From: Symsagittifera roscoffensis
Taxonomy: Eukaryota > Xenacoelomorpha > Acoela > Convolutidae
DNA: 64,000 bases
NCBI RefSeq assembly: GCF_963678635.1
Contig: NC_087065.1
Coordinates: 41,667,430 to 41,731,429 of the forward strand
Direction: 5' to 3'
Below are positions 35,001-50,000 of the stretch, piece by piece. Below the pieces are notes generated by a model, which was not told the DNA's origin, ran no database searches, and saw only the letters and a list, made by a program, of their open reading frames with translations. The translations under genes and the position numbers were made by a program. Position 1 is the first letter of the stretch, and every line of letters begins with the position of its first letter.

Positions 35001-38000
35001 TCCGAATTCCTTTCCAGTAAGTTTCACTTTGATTCTAACAATTGGCATTGAAAAGCATAATTGTAGTGGGGTTATCTACTTCTGGGGTTATATGAGAGGG
35101 GGTAAAGAAAAAGGGGTTAAAAAATGCGGGGTGATAAACTTGGAAACCGTATTTTACATAGCGTGCGGGGGGATAAAATTAAATCTAAAAAAACTTTCTT
35201 AATTATGTTGTCAATTATTTATCCAAAATTTTTTTAAATTGGCCTTAAGTGCAGTCGGAACATTTAGGGCTTTGCCCTGATATACGAGCAGTCTTGTCAA
35301 ATTATTTAAAAACGCTTGAGCCTTTGGGTCGCAGAGGAAATGCTAATGGAAACCCAGCGATAACAATACTAACCCAGAGACTGGAATGAGATGAGCTCGT
35401 CGGGCATGAAGGATAACTTAGTCAGTGTGTTCACCAGTTGCACCAGTGGGTCCAATCTCTTAACATGCAAAGACACGTTTCGAAACATGTGAGATTCGGC
35501 CGCTGAGGCATCTCGAGCACCTTGCTCCACTGAGATATAGTCACAGTACTCTCTGCACACAGTCTCGCAGTATGTTCGGATACTTGACAGATAGCTCAGC
35601 ATCTGAAAGCATCGGCTATGACATTTTGACAAAAATCGATGTCAACAAAGACACAATGCTTTTAGAAAGCATTCCGTAAGATGAATCACTTTACATCTGT
35701 GATAACAATTGATAAAAACAAACGATTATTTGCATATCTCAGATGTATGTCTGGTTTGTTAACATGTGAGTTAGATGTGTTAAGAGTGGTGAACAAGTTT
35801 TGATTTCACGAACACTGTTTGTTACCTTGATGTCCCTGTTGGTCTGTTTAGACTGAGTCTGCGAATGGATGATGTTGTTTAGTGCCTCTGTCGCCCTCTG
35901 TCTCACACTCACACTCTTCTTGTCCAGGTCCTCCATCAGGTCACAAATACTCCCCAAGAGCAGCTCCTCCTCAGAAGACGATGACGAGGAGTCTTTATTC
36001 CCACCCTGAGATCCAGACACATCTCCACTGCCAGTTGCATCCAGTTCACAATGAATCAGCTGGATGACCAAAGGCAGGCAACCTTCACACAAATTCTTTC
36101 ACATCTTTAATGATTCAGAGGCAAACTCGTATTGAAGCTTTGGATGGTAACAATTTGGCCAAAGCTTATAACAAATTCTCATCCTTATTCGCAGTTTCTA
36201 ATACTTGAAAATTATGCGAATCAGGCAAAGAACAGCCTTTTCACAATTGACCCACAGAGCAACATGATACAACAAAACGCTAGGGTTTTCATAAAGAAAA
36301 CCATCGTAACTTAAACTGAGTGAGATTGGAAACTTCTTCAACTTTGACTTTCGATTTTAAAAATTTTGCTTCATTTCGAAAACCGCATGACCTAAAATGT
36401 GATTTAACAACGTATTTACACCAAATGATCCGACATTAATGAGTGCTTTCATGACTTTCAGCTCGTAATACGACAACTTGCAACAAAAGACAACTCGCAA
36501 GAACACACAACTCGCAAAATACTCACCACCGCAGTTGCGAGCTTGCCAACAGATGGAAGGTCTTTATATAAAATTTAGGGCCGGTTGTTGCCGCGATGTG
36601 CGCATAGCACACCCGCCGTCAACCTTAAACCAAAATTATAAAGCTTCCTTTAAAAAAAAACTTGCGAGCTGTCGTTTTTCTTCAGTTTTACTAGTTGTCT
36701 TTAATTGCGAGTTGTGGCCGTACCTTTTCAGCCATATCACTTAACAATATCGGATCTAACCTGACTGTCGCATGGCCGTGCAGCTCTCTGGCGTGGATGA
36801 CATAAGGAAGAAAGTCTTGGACATCTCCTCGTAGTTGTTGTCATTGAAACTTCCCAAAAACTTGTACATCATCTCGACCTAGAAAAACAATATTTTACTG
36901 AAAACAACACTTTGCTTAAATAAGAAACTTTTATTAGACGGCGGTATAATAGTGACTCGTAGGCTACACAATCATAAAAAGTGGGAAGGAGTCTCGAAGT
37001 TGCTAAAGTTCACATATAAAGCAATTTCAGTTTCTTCAGAAGTTATTTAAGAAAAAAGTCTAGTTCCCGATTAAAAGACACTTGCTATCGCAATTATAAC
37101 ACAGAGGCGTAGCAGAGCTTCGCAACACTTGCGATATAACTAAAACATCGCAATAGTGATAATGAAGAAAAATTTCTCGAAAAGAGTCAAAACTTCACAC
37201 CTTTGTCGCGGAAAAAAATTTAAAAACAACGCAAAAAGTGTTTTGGTGGAGCTTTCCTTCCGCTTAACAAACAAAAAGAACTTAAACTTAAAAATATCAA
37301 AAGTCAAAGTGCGAAAAATCAAATCTGAGCGAGCACAACTTTTACACAGAGGCGAAGCCTATCTTCCCGCCATTTGCGATACCACAAAAACACAGCACTG
37401 CCAAATCGCAGACAAAAAGTGAAAGGAAAGCCATTAACTCGAAAAAAAACATAACCAACAGAAGATTGGATGAGTAAAAAAGAACAAGAAATTTGAATAA
37501 AAAATATTTGAAAAATTTTACCTTTTTCAGCTTTCGAAGCAAAAAAATAGATCAGTTTAAAGCAGCACTTTGAATTTCATGAACAGCTCATGATTGAAAC
37601 ATTTTTAATAACTTGATGGACCCTTCATTGGGCTGCACCCCTCAAAGCCAAAAACAAAACAATTGACAGAAATGTTTTTACGCTATAAAATTTGAAACGC
37701 AAATTTTTTACGACCCATCCCGCCTGAATCCCACCAGAGCATAAAAAAATATTTTCCTTCGAAACGGTGCAATATAAGTTGACTTTGAATTTCAAATAAA
37801 AAAAATTAGATGGCCTTAAAGCTCTTTGAATTTGTAGAACAATTTATGATGGACATTTTTTTGTTAAAATTAACCCAATTTGAGAAAACTGGATCAATAG
37901 GTAAAACTATTATTTCGCTGGGAAATTTGATAATTATTTTTCATTTTCAAAATAAGAAGTCGGTAAAGTTTTTCGTTACCTTCACAATTTGCTAGTGGAT

Positions 38001-41000
38001 AGTAGAGTTTGCCTTCCTTTTAACAATAGAACACACAGGCGAAATAGCCAAAAATACCTGAGCACAAACTCTTCCAGCCAAAACTTTTTCAAATTCAAAA
38101 TTAACTTAAAAGGTTTACGTTCCCTTTCCCGTCATAACACGTATAGGCAGACAAAAATTTTTTTCGCGCATCCAATGACGCAAAAAGAGGCAATTAAGCC
38201 GATATAAAACAAGCCGAAGCCTATCAAGCCGAAAAAAAAAATCAACAAACCGAGTGTCAAAAACACAACCAACTTAAATAGTGCGGAGGGGAGCGTATAA
38301 ATGTGTTTCCGTTGAAACGACGCAAAAGTCGATCAATAAGTGGATAAATAATAGGCCGAAAAAAATTATACCGTATAAAATTTTTAAGCAAAAAAAAAGA
38401 AGATACGAAGTCAAGGTTAGTCAAATTGTAAATTGCAGAAATAATCAAAGTAAAAGCAATACTTAAGAGAAATGTGCGCCGCAGAAAAAAATACGATTCC
38501 AAGATGTGGCAAGTCAGCCGACAAAAGATAAGCTGACAAATAAAAGGGTGACAATTTTATTTGAAACAGTATATTTCTCGTTTGAAAAAAAAACAGGTCC
38601 TGTTTAGATTCACACACAGGAATTTTCCGTCCCAGGCGTATTCGTTACCTTCAGGCTAAGCGGGCCGGGAACGCTAAGAAAATTGATGAACATTATGAAC
38701 TGAACTTATACCATTCTGTGAACAAAGTTATTTACGAAGAAAACAGTCTAGCAACGGATTGCAATGCCCTTGCTTTTTTAAGAATAAACACCTTTTTTTG
38801 GAATTAAGGCTGAACAAGTAATATATGGCTGAACAATTAATAAGGCTGAACAAGTAAGTAAGGCTGAAAACTAAATAAAATAGATTTCATAAGGAAAAAC
38901 GCAAAATGAGCCGACAGAAATTTAAGACGAAAACCACAAATCCAAAATCACCTTTCTTTTTTATTTTTTATTTAACATCTACGCCTGCATTTGATATTAC
39001 TTACGATACCTTCGATGATTTAGAACCTATGATATTAGCGCAGCCTGTACTTGGAAGAAAATTCAGCTGTTTTTTGTTTCAAAAAAGTTGTTTACGCGGA
39101 AAAACGTCTAGTTCCCGATTACAAGTACAATTGGTCTCGCAAGTGAAATCAAATATACCTTTTTTGAAATGACACCAAAAACCACATTTGAATTAAAAAC
39201 TTACTCAACGAAAAAGCATATTTGGTTTATCTTAATGGCCTTTGATTTGTTTTTGATTGAGTAGACCTTTTCGACTTCTCATTGGTTGGCTGTCTGAAAC
39301 TGGGACTATGGTTACTGAAGCCAAAAACAGATCAAATATTGATTTAAGCAGACAAAGAATTCACATTATTTATAACGGATTGCAATTTCCACAGATCTGA
39401 GTGCAAACTTGAATCCAACCAGAAACCTCTTTTACCTTTCCTGCTCAATTGCAGTTCCTCAAGAAAAACGAGCGGGCCTACTAACCACAATGTCGCACGG
39501 GTATAGGTCGTACCATCCCGGATACGCGAACACGCACTTGAGATCTGTCGGAATATTTTCCACTTTTAACAAATCCTTTCTCCATCGCCAAGTGTCCGAA
39601 TGACTTCTCACTTTACCCCGTTTCTCAGATGCCGATCTTTTTAATTTTGAGTTTTCTTGTCCCATTCCATTAATAAGTTTTCCCAGATATATTCAAATAA
39701 TTTATGGGAGTCACTGAAGGTCAATCTGTTTTTTATTGTAATTTGGAAATAGTCTGCAAATAAAGATGCTCTAATTCGTATATGATTCGAAAACAATAGT
39801 TTCAACGGTTTGCTGAGCAAATAAGTCACTTAAAAGTTAAAAACTCGTATACTTTGGCCAATGATCTGGAAACACAAATGGCCGACTCAAAATGCTATAT
39901 GTATTCAACTTGACTATATTAGTAGAATCTGAATTGCGCGACAGATGCGAATTAAAAGGACTAACTAAAGCATTGCAGTAGTTTTTAGCTGCCAAACTGA
40001 CCAAACACATTTACTTCAAACACAACAATTATAATTCTTAACGAAAAATAAACATTTTTAATTTTTAGTCAAAAGGCAAAACATCTAATTACGTTATACG
40101 TTTAACAATCAAAGCAAATCCAGAATATGAGTTGAAACATTGTATCCTGACCACTGAGCTCTAAAAGCATAGACTAATGTTGGGACAAGTCCAATAGGAC
40201 AATTATTCCAAAAATTCGGCTCTTTTCCAGTTTCCCCCCCCCCTTTCAAATTCAATTTTGAAAAGCTTATTTAACGTTGTCATAATGCAATGAAATTTGG
40301 CATGGTGAACAAATCGACAACTGTGAACAGATTTGTTCTTCATACTTCACATCGTAACATCACGCATTTAGCCATAATAAGACGTAAAACAAACATAAAA
40401 CTCGGTATTTTAAAAGGGGGGGGAACTGGAAAAGAGCCAAAAATTCGTCCAAGAAAATGACGTGAAAATTCCAAGAAAATTCGTCCGAGAGTGTTTTTCT
40501 CGGGATGTTTTTTTTCTCCAGGATTTTTTATATCATCTGAAAACTATTGATGTCATGAACTCGAAAATTAAAAGCTATTTTACCTGTGATTTTTTTCCAA
40601 AAAGGGATGAGGGTTTGAAAATTGCCCCTATGGAACAAATCACGTGCGATATTTCTTTTGTTATTAACGCAAAAGCCGCAATTTAATCCGGCTCAGTGAT
40701 TTTTCAAATGGAATGGCAGCTGTTAGGCAAGATAGTCGTTCTAATTAATAGGCTAATATCTGCTAAATATAACTTAGTTATTCAAATAACCTGTAAAAAA
40801 AAATGAGTGACAATGCTTACTTTCGGCTAAACATGTGCTTCGGAGTTTACACACAGAATAGACGCACCACTTCGATAAAAATCAAACAGCATTGTAAAAT
40901 AGCCAAAAAATATCAGACGAAAACCACCAAATCAAAAAAACATTGAGAAACGAACTATATCTATCAAACTTTTCAAATTTCAGTCTCAAATGGTCTTGAC

Positions 41001-44000
41001 AGAACTTCATTTGAGAACAATAATATTCCAAGAAAAACATTTGGATGTCAATTTGGCAACAGAACAAAACTTTCCGAAGCTGTAGCAAAGCCAAAAAAAC
41101 TTCAGCAGACCGTTTAGCCGAAAAAAATGGTTTTGGAACTGAGTCAAAACTGAGCTTCGCACCACTTGCGATAAAAAAAACAAGAAAAAAATTCAAAAAA
41201 AGTTCAAAAACGCAAAAAACTAGATCTATCAAAATGAATAAGGCTAATTTTGAAACAAAAACACGCCAAACCACTCGAATGTGAAATAAGCATCGGAAAA
41301 ATTTCTGCCCAGCGATTAAAAAAAAGCAGAAAATACTATGTCAGATATCCTTCAAGCCGAAAGAAAATCAATACGACTTAACACTTATGAAAAGCTAAGT
41401 CCACTCGCCCTCAAAATACACAAACATTCAAAAGACTTTATTTGCTCGTCAATTGAAACAACATGAGGTCATTAAGCCGATACAAAATAAACCCAAACCT
41501 ATTAAGTCAAAAACAGCAAAATAAAGAAAAAGCAAGAAAAAAAATTTAAAACTAATAAGAAGTTATCCACAGTCCCCCTCACCCTCATAACAAAGACAAA
41601 CACATTAAAAAAATTTCGCACGTCGGAAGACGCAATAAGACCAAAAAGCCGATATAATACACGCCGAAAGCTATCAAACAAAAAAAAAGGAAAACAAACC
41701 CGAAAAATGTTGTCAGTATAATTTCTATTAAGATTTTAAGCATTTTTTGCGATCCAGATGTGCGCATAAAAAATAAGTGTCCGGCGAAAATATTCAAAAT
41801 TAGGTCATAAAGCCTATAAAAAATAGGCCAAAATCATTTAAGCCGAAAAAAAAGAAGACAATATACGAAGTCATGGTTAGTAAAATTTTAAAAAGCAGCT
41901 AGAAATCAGAAGACTAAAAGCAACTAATTTAAAAAACCTTGCAAAAAATTTTAAAATATGGCAACTAAGCCGGCAAAACATAAGAAGACAAAAACACGCC
42001 GAATACTTTTTTTAATGGATTATTTCGTTGCCTCCAGACCAAGTGTGCCGGAGACGCAAAGAAAATTAAATTCATTATGAACTGAACCTAAATTCACCAT
42101 TTCTAATTTTGACCATTCTGTGAACAAAGTTATTTATAGGAAAAAGTCTAGTACCGGCTTGTAAAACCCTTGCTTATCGCAAGGCTAACTAAACAAGACT
42201 TGAACATAGCCAACAGTCAGTTAGAAAAGAGTCAATGACCGCAAGGAAATAGAAAAAACTGCCATGTTTTTTTAAAGTTCAACTTTCGATTTTCAAAGAA
42301 AAAATATATATAGACTTGAAGCTCTTTGAATTTCTAGAACATGGTATGATTGGCCCTTTTTTGATAGAATAAACCCAAATTGAGAACAGAAAACTAAATT
42401 CCACTTTCGAAACTAGAAATCGATCAAGCTTTTTGTGACCTTCACACTTTTGCTGGTGAATAGTGGATTTTGCCTTCCTTTTAACAAAGGAAATGAACTG
42501 AACTTAAAAAGTAATCAAAGAAGTCAAACCGCGAAAAATAAAAATTAAGCCTGAGCAAATCACGACTCTTCCTAACAAAAATACGAAAAAAAAATCACCA
42601 CTTATATAAGAGTCTGAACTACGTTCCTAGACTCTTCACCACGCTCAAAAAACTTTTAAAGCCCACCGCAGAAGTTTTTAAAACTTTTTCGATGATCACA
42701 CGACGTAGCATGAGATGACTAAGTAATTACTTTAACTTGAAAAAAAATATGACTTTTTGATAATAACTCAATTTGAAGAAACTGGATCAATAGGTAAAGT
42801 TTCTTTTCACCTGACAAAACTGAAAATTGAAACTCATTTTCGAAATTTTAAAACAATCACGTTTTTTTTCGAACCTTTATCCTTTTTCAGTTAAATGGTT
42901 GTTTACCTACCTTTTAGCAAAGAAAACGAACTGAAATTTAACACAATTCATTTGCGATACAACACAAACATGAAAAAGATCACTCGAAAAAAAAATTTAA
43001 ATGTTGAAAAAAACTAGGTGAATCAAAACTTTTGTTAATATCGATAAAAAACAACTATAGGCCCAGCTAAAGCTGGAGGTAGGTGTTTGATATTTAATGA
43101 ATTTATTCATTTTTAATGGATTATTTCGTTGCCTCCAGACCAAGTGTGCCGGAGACGCATAGAAAATTAAATTCATTATGAACTGAACCTAAATTCACAA
43201 TTTCTAATTTTGACCATTCTGTGAACAAAGTTATTTATGGGAAGAAGTCTAGTACCCGTTTGTAATACCCTTGCTTATCGCAAGACTAACTAAACAAAAC
43301 TTGAACATAGCCAACAGTCAGTTAGAAAAGAGTCAATGACCGCAAGGAAACAGAAAAAACTGCCTTGTTTTTTTTTAAAGTTCAACTTTCGAAATTCAAA
43401 GAAAAAATATATAGACTTGAAGCTCTTTGAATTTCTAGAACATGGTTTGATTGGCCCTTTTTTGATAGAATAAACCCACATTGAGAACAGAAAACTAAAT
43501 TCCACTTTCGAAACTAGAAATCGATCAAGTTTTTTGTGACCTTCACACTTTAGCTGGTGGGTAGTGGATTTTGCCTTCCTTTTAACAAAGGAAATGAACT
43601 GAACTTAAAAAAAAATCAAAGAGGTCAAACCGCGAAAAGATAAAAATTGAGCCTGAGCAAATCAAGACTTTTCCTAACAAAAATACGAAAAAAATATCAC
43701 CACTGATATAAGAGTCTGAACTACGTTACTAGACTCTTCACCACGCTCAAAAAAAATTCAAAGCCCACCGCAGAAAACTTTTCAAAAAACTTTTTCAATG
43801 ATCACACGACGTAGCATGAGATGACTAAGCCATTACTTTAACTTGAAAAAAAAAACATGATGAGACTTTTTGATAATAACTCAATTTGAAGAAACTGGAT
43901 CAATAGGTGAAGTTTCTTTTCATCTGACAAAACTGAAACTCATTTTCGAAATTATCAGCCAATCACGTTTTTTTTGAATTCTTATCCTTTTTCAGTTAAA

Positions 44001-47000
44001 TAGTTGTTTGCCTACCTTTTAGCAAAGAAAACGAACTGAATTTTAACACAATTCATTTGCGATACAACACAAACATGAAAATGATCACTCGAAAAAAAAA
44101 TTAAATGTTGAAAAAAACTAGGTGAATCAAAACTTTTGTAAATATCGATAAAAAACAACTATAGGTCCAGCAAAAGCTGGAGGTAGGTGTTTGATATTTA
44201 ATGAATTTATCCATTTTTAATGGATTATTTCGTTGCCTCCAGACCAAGTGTGCCGTAGACGCATAGAAAATTAAATTCATTATGAACTGAACCTAAATTC
44301 ACAATATCTAATTTTGACCATTATGTGAACAAAGTTATTTATGGGAAGAAGTCTAGTACCCGTTTGTAATACCCTTGCTTATCGCAAGACTAACTAAACA
44401 AAAGTTGAACATAGCCAACAGTCAGTTAGAAAAGAGTCAATCACAGCAAGGAAACAGAAAAAACTGCCTTGTTTTTTTTTAAAGTTCAACTTTCGAAATT
44501 CAAAGAAAAAATATATAGGCTTGAAGCTCTTTGAATTTCTAGAACATGGTTTGATTGGCCCTTTTTTGATAGAATAAACCCACATTGAGAACAAAAAACA
44601 AAATTCCACTTTCGAAACTAGAAATCGATCAAGTTTTTTGTGACCTTCACACTTTAGCTGGTGGGTAGTGGATTTTGTCTTCCTTTTAACAAAGGAAATG
44701 AACTGAACTTAAAAAGTAATCAAAGAAGTCAAACCGCGAAAAATAAAAATTAAGCCTGAGCAAATCACGACTCTTCCTAACAAAAATACGAAAAAAAAAT
44801 CACCACTTATATAAGAGTCTGAACTACGTTCCTAGACTCTTCACCACGCTCAAAAAACTTTTAAAGCCCACCGCAGAAGTTTTTAAAACTTTTTCAATGA
44901 TCACACGACGTAGCATGAGATGACTAAGTCATTACTTTAACTTGAAAAAAAATGTGACTTTTTGATAATAACTCAATTTGAAGAAACTGGATCAATAGGT
45001 AAAGTTTCTTTTCACCTGACAAAACTGAAAATTGAAACTCATTTTCAAAATTTTTAAACAATCACGTTTTTTTTCGAACCTTTATCCTTTTTCAGTTAAA
45101 TGGTTGTTTACCTACCTTTTAGCAAAGAAAACGAACTGAAATTTAACACAATTCATTTGCGATACAACACAAACATGAAAAAGATCACTCGAAAAAAAAA
45201 TTTAAATGTTGAAAAAAAACTAGGTGAATCAAAACTTTTGTAAATATCGATAAAAAACAACTATAGGCCCAGCTAAAGCTGGAGGTAGGTGTTTGATATT
45301 TAATGAATTTATCCATTTTTAATGGATTATTTCGTTGCCTCCAGACCAAGTGTGCCGTAGACGCATAGAAAATTAAATTCATTATGAACTGAACCTAAAT
45401 TCACAATATCTAATTTTGACCATTATGTGAACAAAGTTATTTATGGGAAGAAGTCTAGTACCCGTTTGTAATACCCTTGCTTATCGCAAGACTAACTAAA
45501 CAAAAGTTGAACATAGCCAACAGTCAGTTAGAAAAGAGTCAATCACAGCAAGGAAACAGAAAAAACTGCCTTGTTTTTTTTTTAAAGTTCAACTTTCGAA
45601 ATTCAAAGAAAAAATATATAGGCTTGAAGCTCTTTGAATTTCTAGAACATGGTTTGATTGGCCCTTTTTTGATAGAATAAACCCACATTGAGAACAAAAA
45701 ACAAAATTCCACTTTCGAAACTAGAAATCGATCAAGTTTTTGTGACCTTCACACTTTAGCTGGTGGGTAGTGGATTTTGTCTTCCTTTTAACAAAGGAAA
45801 TGAACTGAACTTAAAAAGTAATCAAAGAAGTCAAACCGCGAAAAATAAAAATTAAGCCTGAGCAAATCACGACTCTTCCTAACAAAAATACGAAAAAAAA
45901 ATCACCACTTATATAAGAGTCTGAACTACGTTCCTAGACTCTTCACCACGCTCAAAAAACTTTTAAAGCCCACCGCAGAAGTTTTTAAAACTTTTTCAAT
46001 GATCACACGACGTAGCATGAGATGACTAAGTCATTACTTTAACTTGAAAAAAAATGTGACTTTTTGATAATAACTCAATTTGAAGAAACTGGATCAATAG
46101 GTAAAGTTTCTTTTCACCTGACAAAACTGAAAATTGAAACTCTTTTCCAAAAATTTTAAACAATCACGTTTTTTTTCGAACCTTTATCCTTTTTCAGTTA
46201 AATGGTTGTTTACCTACCTTTTAGCAAAGAAAACGAACTGAAATTTAACACAATTCATTTGCGATACAACACAAACATGAAAAAGATCACTCGAAAAAAA
46301 AAATTTAAATGTTGAAAAAAAACTAGGTGAATCAAAACTTTTGTAAATATCGATAAAAAACAACTATAGGCCCAGCTAAAGCTGGAGGTAGGTGTTTGAT
46401 ATTTAATGAATTTATTCATTTTTAATGGATTATTTCGTTGCCTCCAGACCAAGTGTGCCGGAGACGCATAGAAAATTAAATTCATTATGAACTGAACCTA
46501 AATTCACAATTTCTAATTTTGACCATTCTGTGAACAAAGTTATTTATGGGAAGAAGTCTAGTACCCGTTTGTAATACCCTTGCTTATCGCAAGACTAACT
46601 AAACAAAACTTGAACATAGCCAACAGTCAGTTAGAAAAGAGTCAATGACCGCAAGGAAACAGAAAAAACTGCCTTGTTTTTTTTTAAAGTTGAACTTTCG
46701 AAATTCAAAGAAAAAATATATAGACTTGAAGCTCTTTGAATTTCTAGAACATGGTTTGATTGGCCCTTTTTTGATAGAATAAACCCACATTGAGAACAGA
46801 AAACTAAATTCCACTTTCGAAACTAGAAATCGATCAAGTTTTTTGTGACCTTCACACTTTAGCTGGTGGGTAGTGGATTTTGTCTTCCTTTTAACAAAGG
46901 AAATGAAATGAACTTAAAAAGTAATCAAAGAGGTCAAACCGCGAAAAGATAAAATTGAGCCTGAGCAAATCAAGACTTTTCCTAACAAAAATACGGAAAA

Positions 47001-50000
47001 AATATCACCACTGATATAAGAGTCTGAACTACGTTCCTAGACTCTTCACCACGCTCAAAAAAAATTCAAAGCCCACCGCAGAAAACTTTTAAAAACTTTT
47101 TCAATGATCACACGACGTAGCATGAGATGACTAAGCCATTACTTTAACTTGAAAAAAAAAACCTGATGTGACTTTTTGATAATAACTCAATTTGAAGAAA
47201 CTGGATCAATAGGTAAAGTTTCTTTTCACCTGGCAAAATTGTAACTCATTTTCGAAATTATCAGTCAATCACGTTTTTTTTGAATTCTTATCCTTTTTCA
47301 GTTAAATAGTTGTTTGCCTACCTTTTAGCAAAGAAAACGAACTGAATTTTAACACAATTCAATTGCGATACAACACAAACATGAAAAAGATCACTCGAAA
47401 AAAAAAATTTTAATGTTGAAAAAAACTAGGTGAATCAAAACTTTTGTAAATATCGATAAAAAACAACTATAGGCCCGGCTAAAGCTGGAGGTAGGTGTTT
47501 GATATTTAATGAATTTATTCATTTTTAATGGATTATTTCGTTGCCTCCAGACCAAGTGTGCCGGAGACGCATAGAAAATTAAATTCATTATGAACTGAAC
47601 CTAAATTCACAATTTCTAATTTTGACCATACTGTGAACAAAGTTATTTATGGGAAGAAGTCTAGTACCCATTTGTAATACCCTTGCTTATCGCAAGACTA
47701 ACTAAACAAAACTTGAACATAGCCAACAGTCAGTTAGAAAAGAGTCAATGACACAAAGGAAACAGAAAAAACTGCCTTGTTTTTTTTCAAAGTTCAACTT
47801 TCGAAATTCAAAGAAAAAATATATAGACTTGAAGCTCTTTGAATTTCTAGAACATGGTTTGATTGGCCCTTTTTTGATAGGTTAAACCCACATTGACAAC
47901 AGAAAACTAAATTCCACTTTCGAAACAAGAAATCGATCAAGTTTTTTGTGATCTTCACACTTTAGCTGGTGGGTAGTGGATTTTGCCTTCCTTTTAACAA
48001 AGGAAATGAACTGAACTTAAAAAGTAATCAAAGAGGTCAAACCGCGAAAAAATAAAAATTGAGCCTGAGCAAATCAAGACTTTTCCTAACAAAAATACGA
48101 AAAAAATAGAAAATATCACCACTGATATAAGAGTCTGAACTACGTTCCTAGACTCTTCACCACGCTCAAAAAAAATTCAAAGCCCACTGCAGAAAACTTT
48201 TAAAAACTTTTTCAATGATCACACGACGTAGCATGAGATGACTAAGCCATTACTTTAACTTGAAAAATAAACATGATGTGATTTTTTGATAATAACTCAA
48301 TTTGAAGAAACTGGATCAATAGGTAAAGTTTCTTTTCACTTGACAAAACTGAAACTCATTTTCGAAATTATCAGTCAATCACGTTTTTTTTGAATTCCTA
48401 TCCTTTTTCAGTTAAATAGTTGTTTGCCTACCTTTTAGCAAAGAAAACGAACTGAATTTAAACACAATTCATTTGCGATACAACACAAACATGAAGAAGA
48501 TCACTCGAAAATAAAATTTATATGTTGAAAAAAACTAGGTTAATCAAAACTTTTGTAAATATCGATAAAAAACAACTATAGGCCCAGCTAAAGCTGGAGG
48601 TAGGTGTTTGATAATTAATGAATTTATTCATTTTTAATGGATTATTTCGTTGCCTCCAGACCAAGTGTGCCGGAGACGCATAGAAAATTAAATTCATTAT
48701 GAACTGAACCTAAATTCACAATTTCTAATTTTGACCATTCTGTGAACAAAGTTCTTTATCGGAAGAAGTCTAGTACCCGTTTGTAATACCCTTGCTTATC
48801 GCAAGACTAAATAAACAAAAATTGAACATAGCCAACAGTCAGTTAGAAAAGAGTCAATGACCGCAAGGAAACAGAAAAAAATGCCTTGTTTTTTTTTAAA
48901 GTTCAACTTTCGAAATTCAAAGAAAAAATATATAGGCTTGAAGCTCTTTGAATTTCTAGAACATGGTTTCATTGGCCCTTTTTTGATAGAATAAACCCAC
49001 ATTGAGAACAAAAAACAAAATTCCACTTTTGAAACTAGAAATCGATCAAGTTTTTTGTGACCTTCACACTTTAGCTGGTGGGTAGTGGATTTTGTCTTCC
49101 TTTTAACAAAGGAAATGAACTGAACTTAAAAAGTAATCAAAGAGGTCAAACCGCGAAAAGATAAAATTGAGCCTGAGCAAATCAAGACTTTTCCTAACAA
49201 AAATACGAAAAAAATATCACCACTGATATAAGAGTCTGAACTACGTTCCTAGACTCTTCACCACGCTCAAAAAAAATTCAAAGCCCACCGCAGAAAACTT
49301 TTAAAAACTTTTCAATGATCACACGACGTAGCATGAGATGACTAAGCCATTACTTTAACTTGAAAAAAAACCTGATGTGACTTTTTGATAATAACTCAAT
49401 TTGAAGAAACTGGATCAATAGGTAAAGTTTCTTTTCACCTGGCAAAATTGTAACTCATTTTCGAAATTATCAGTCAATCACGTTTTTTTTTGAATTCTTA
49501 TCCTTTTTCAGTTAAATAGTTGTTTGCCTACCTTTTAGCAAAGAAAACGAACTGAATTTTAACACAATTCATTTGCGATACAACACAAACATGAAAAAGG
49601 TCACTCGAAAAAAAAAATTTTAATGTTGAAAAAAACTAGGTGAATCAAAACTTTTGTAAATATCGATAAAAAACAACTATAGGCCCAGCTAAAGCTGGAG
49701 GTAGGTGTTTGATATTTAATAAATTTATTCATTTTTAATGGATTATTTCGTTGCCTCCAGACCAAGTGTGCCGGAGACGCATAGAAAATTAAATTCATTA
49801 TGAACTGAACCTAAATTCACAATTTCTAATTTTGACCATTCTGTGAACCAAGTTATTTATGGGAAGAAGTCTAGTACCCATTTGTAATACCCTTGCTTAT
49901 CGCAAGACTAACTAAACAAAACTTGAACATAGCCAACAGTCAGTTAGAAAAGAGTCAATGACACAAAGGAAACAGAAAAAACTGCCTTGTTTTTTTTAAA

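Noticed and set aside
39486-39695. The MGQ segment as an internal exon of the full-length APC
   Set aside because: An in-frame stop lies just upstream and no acceptor AG lies between it and the ATG, so it can only be a first exon, if real.
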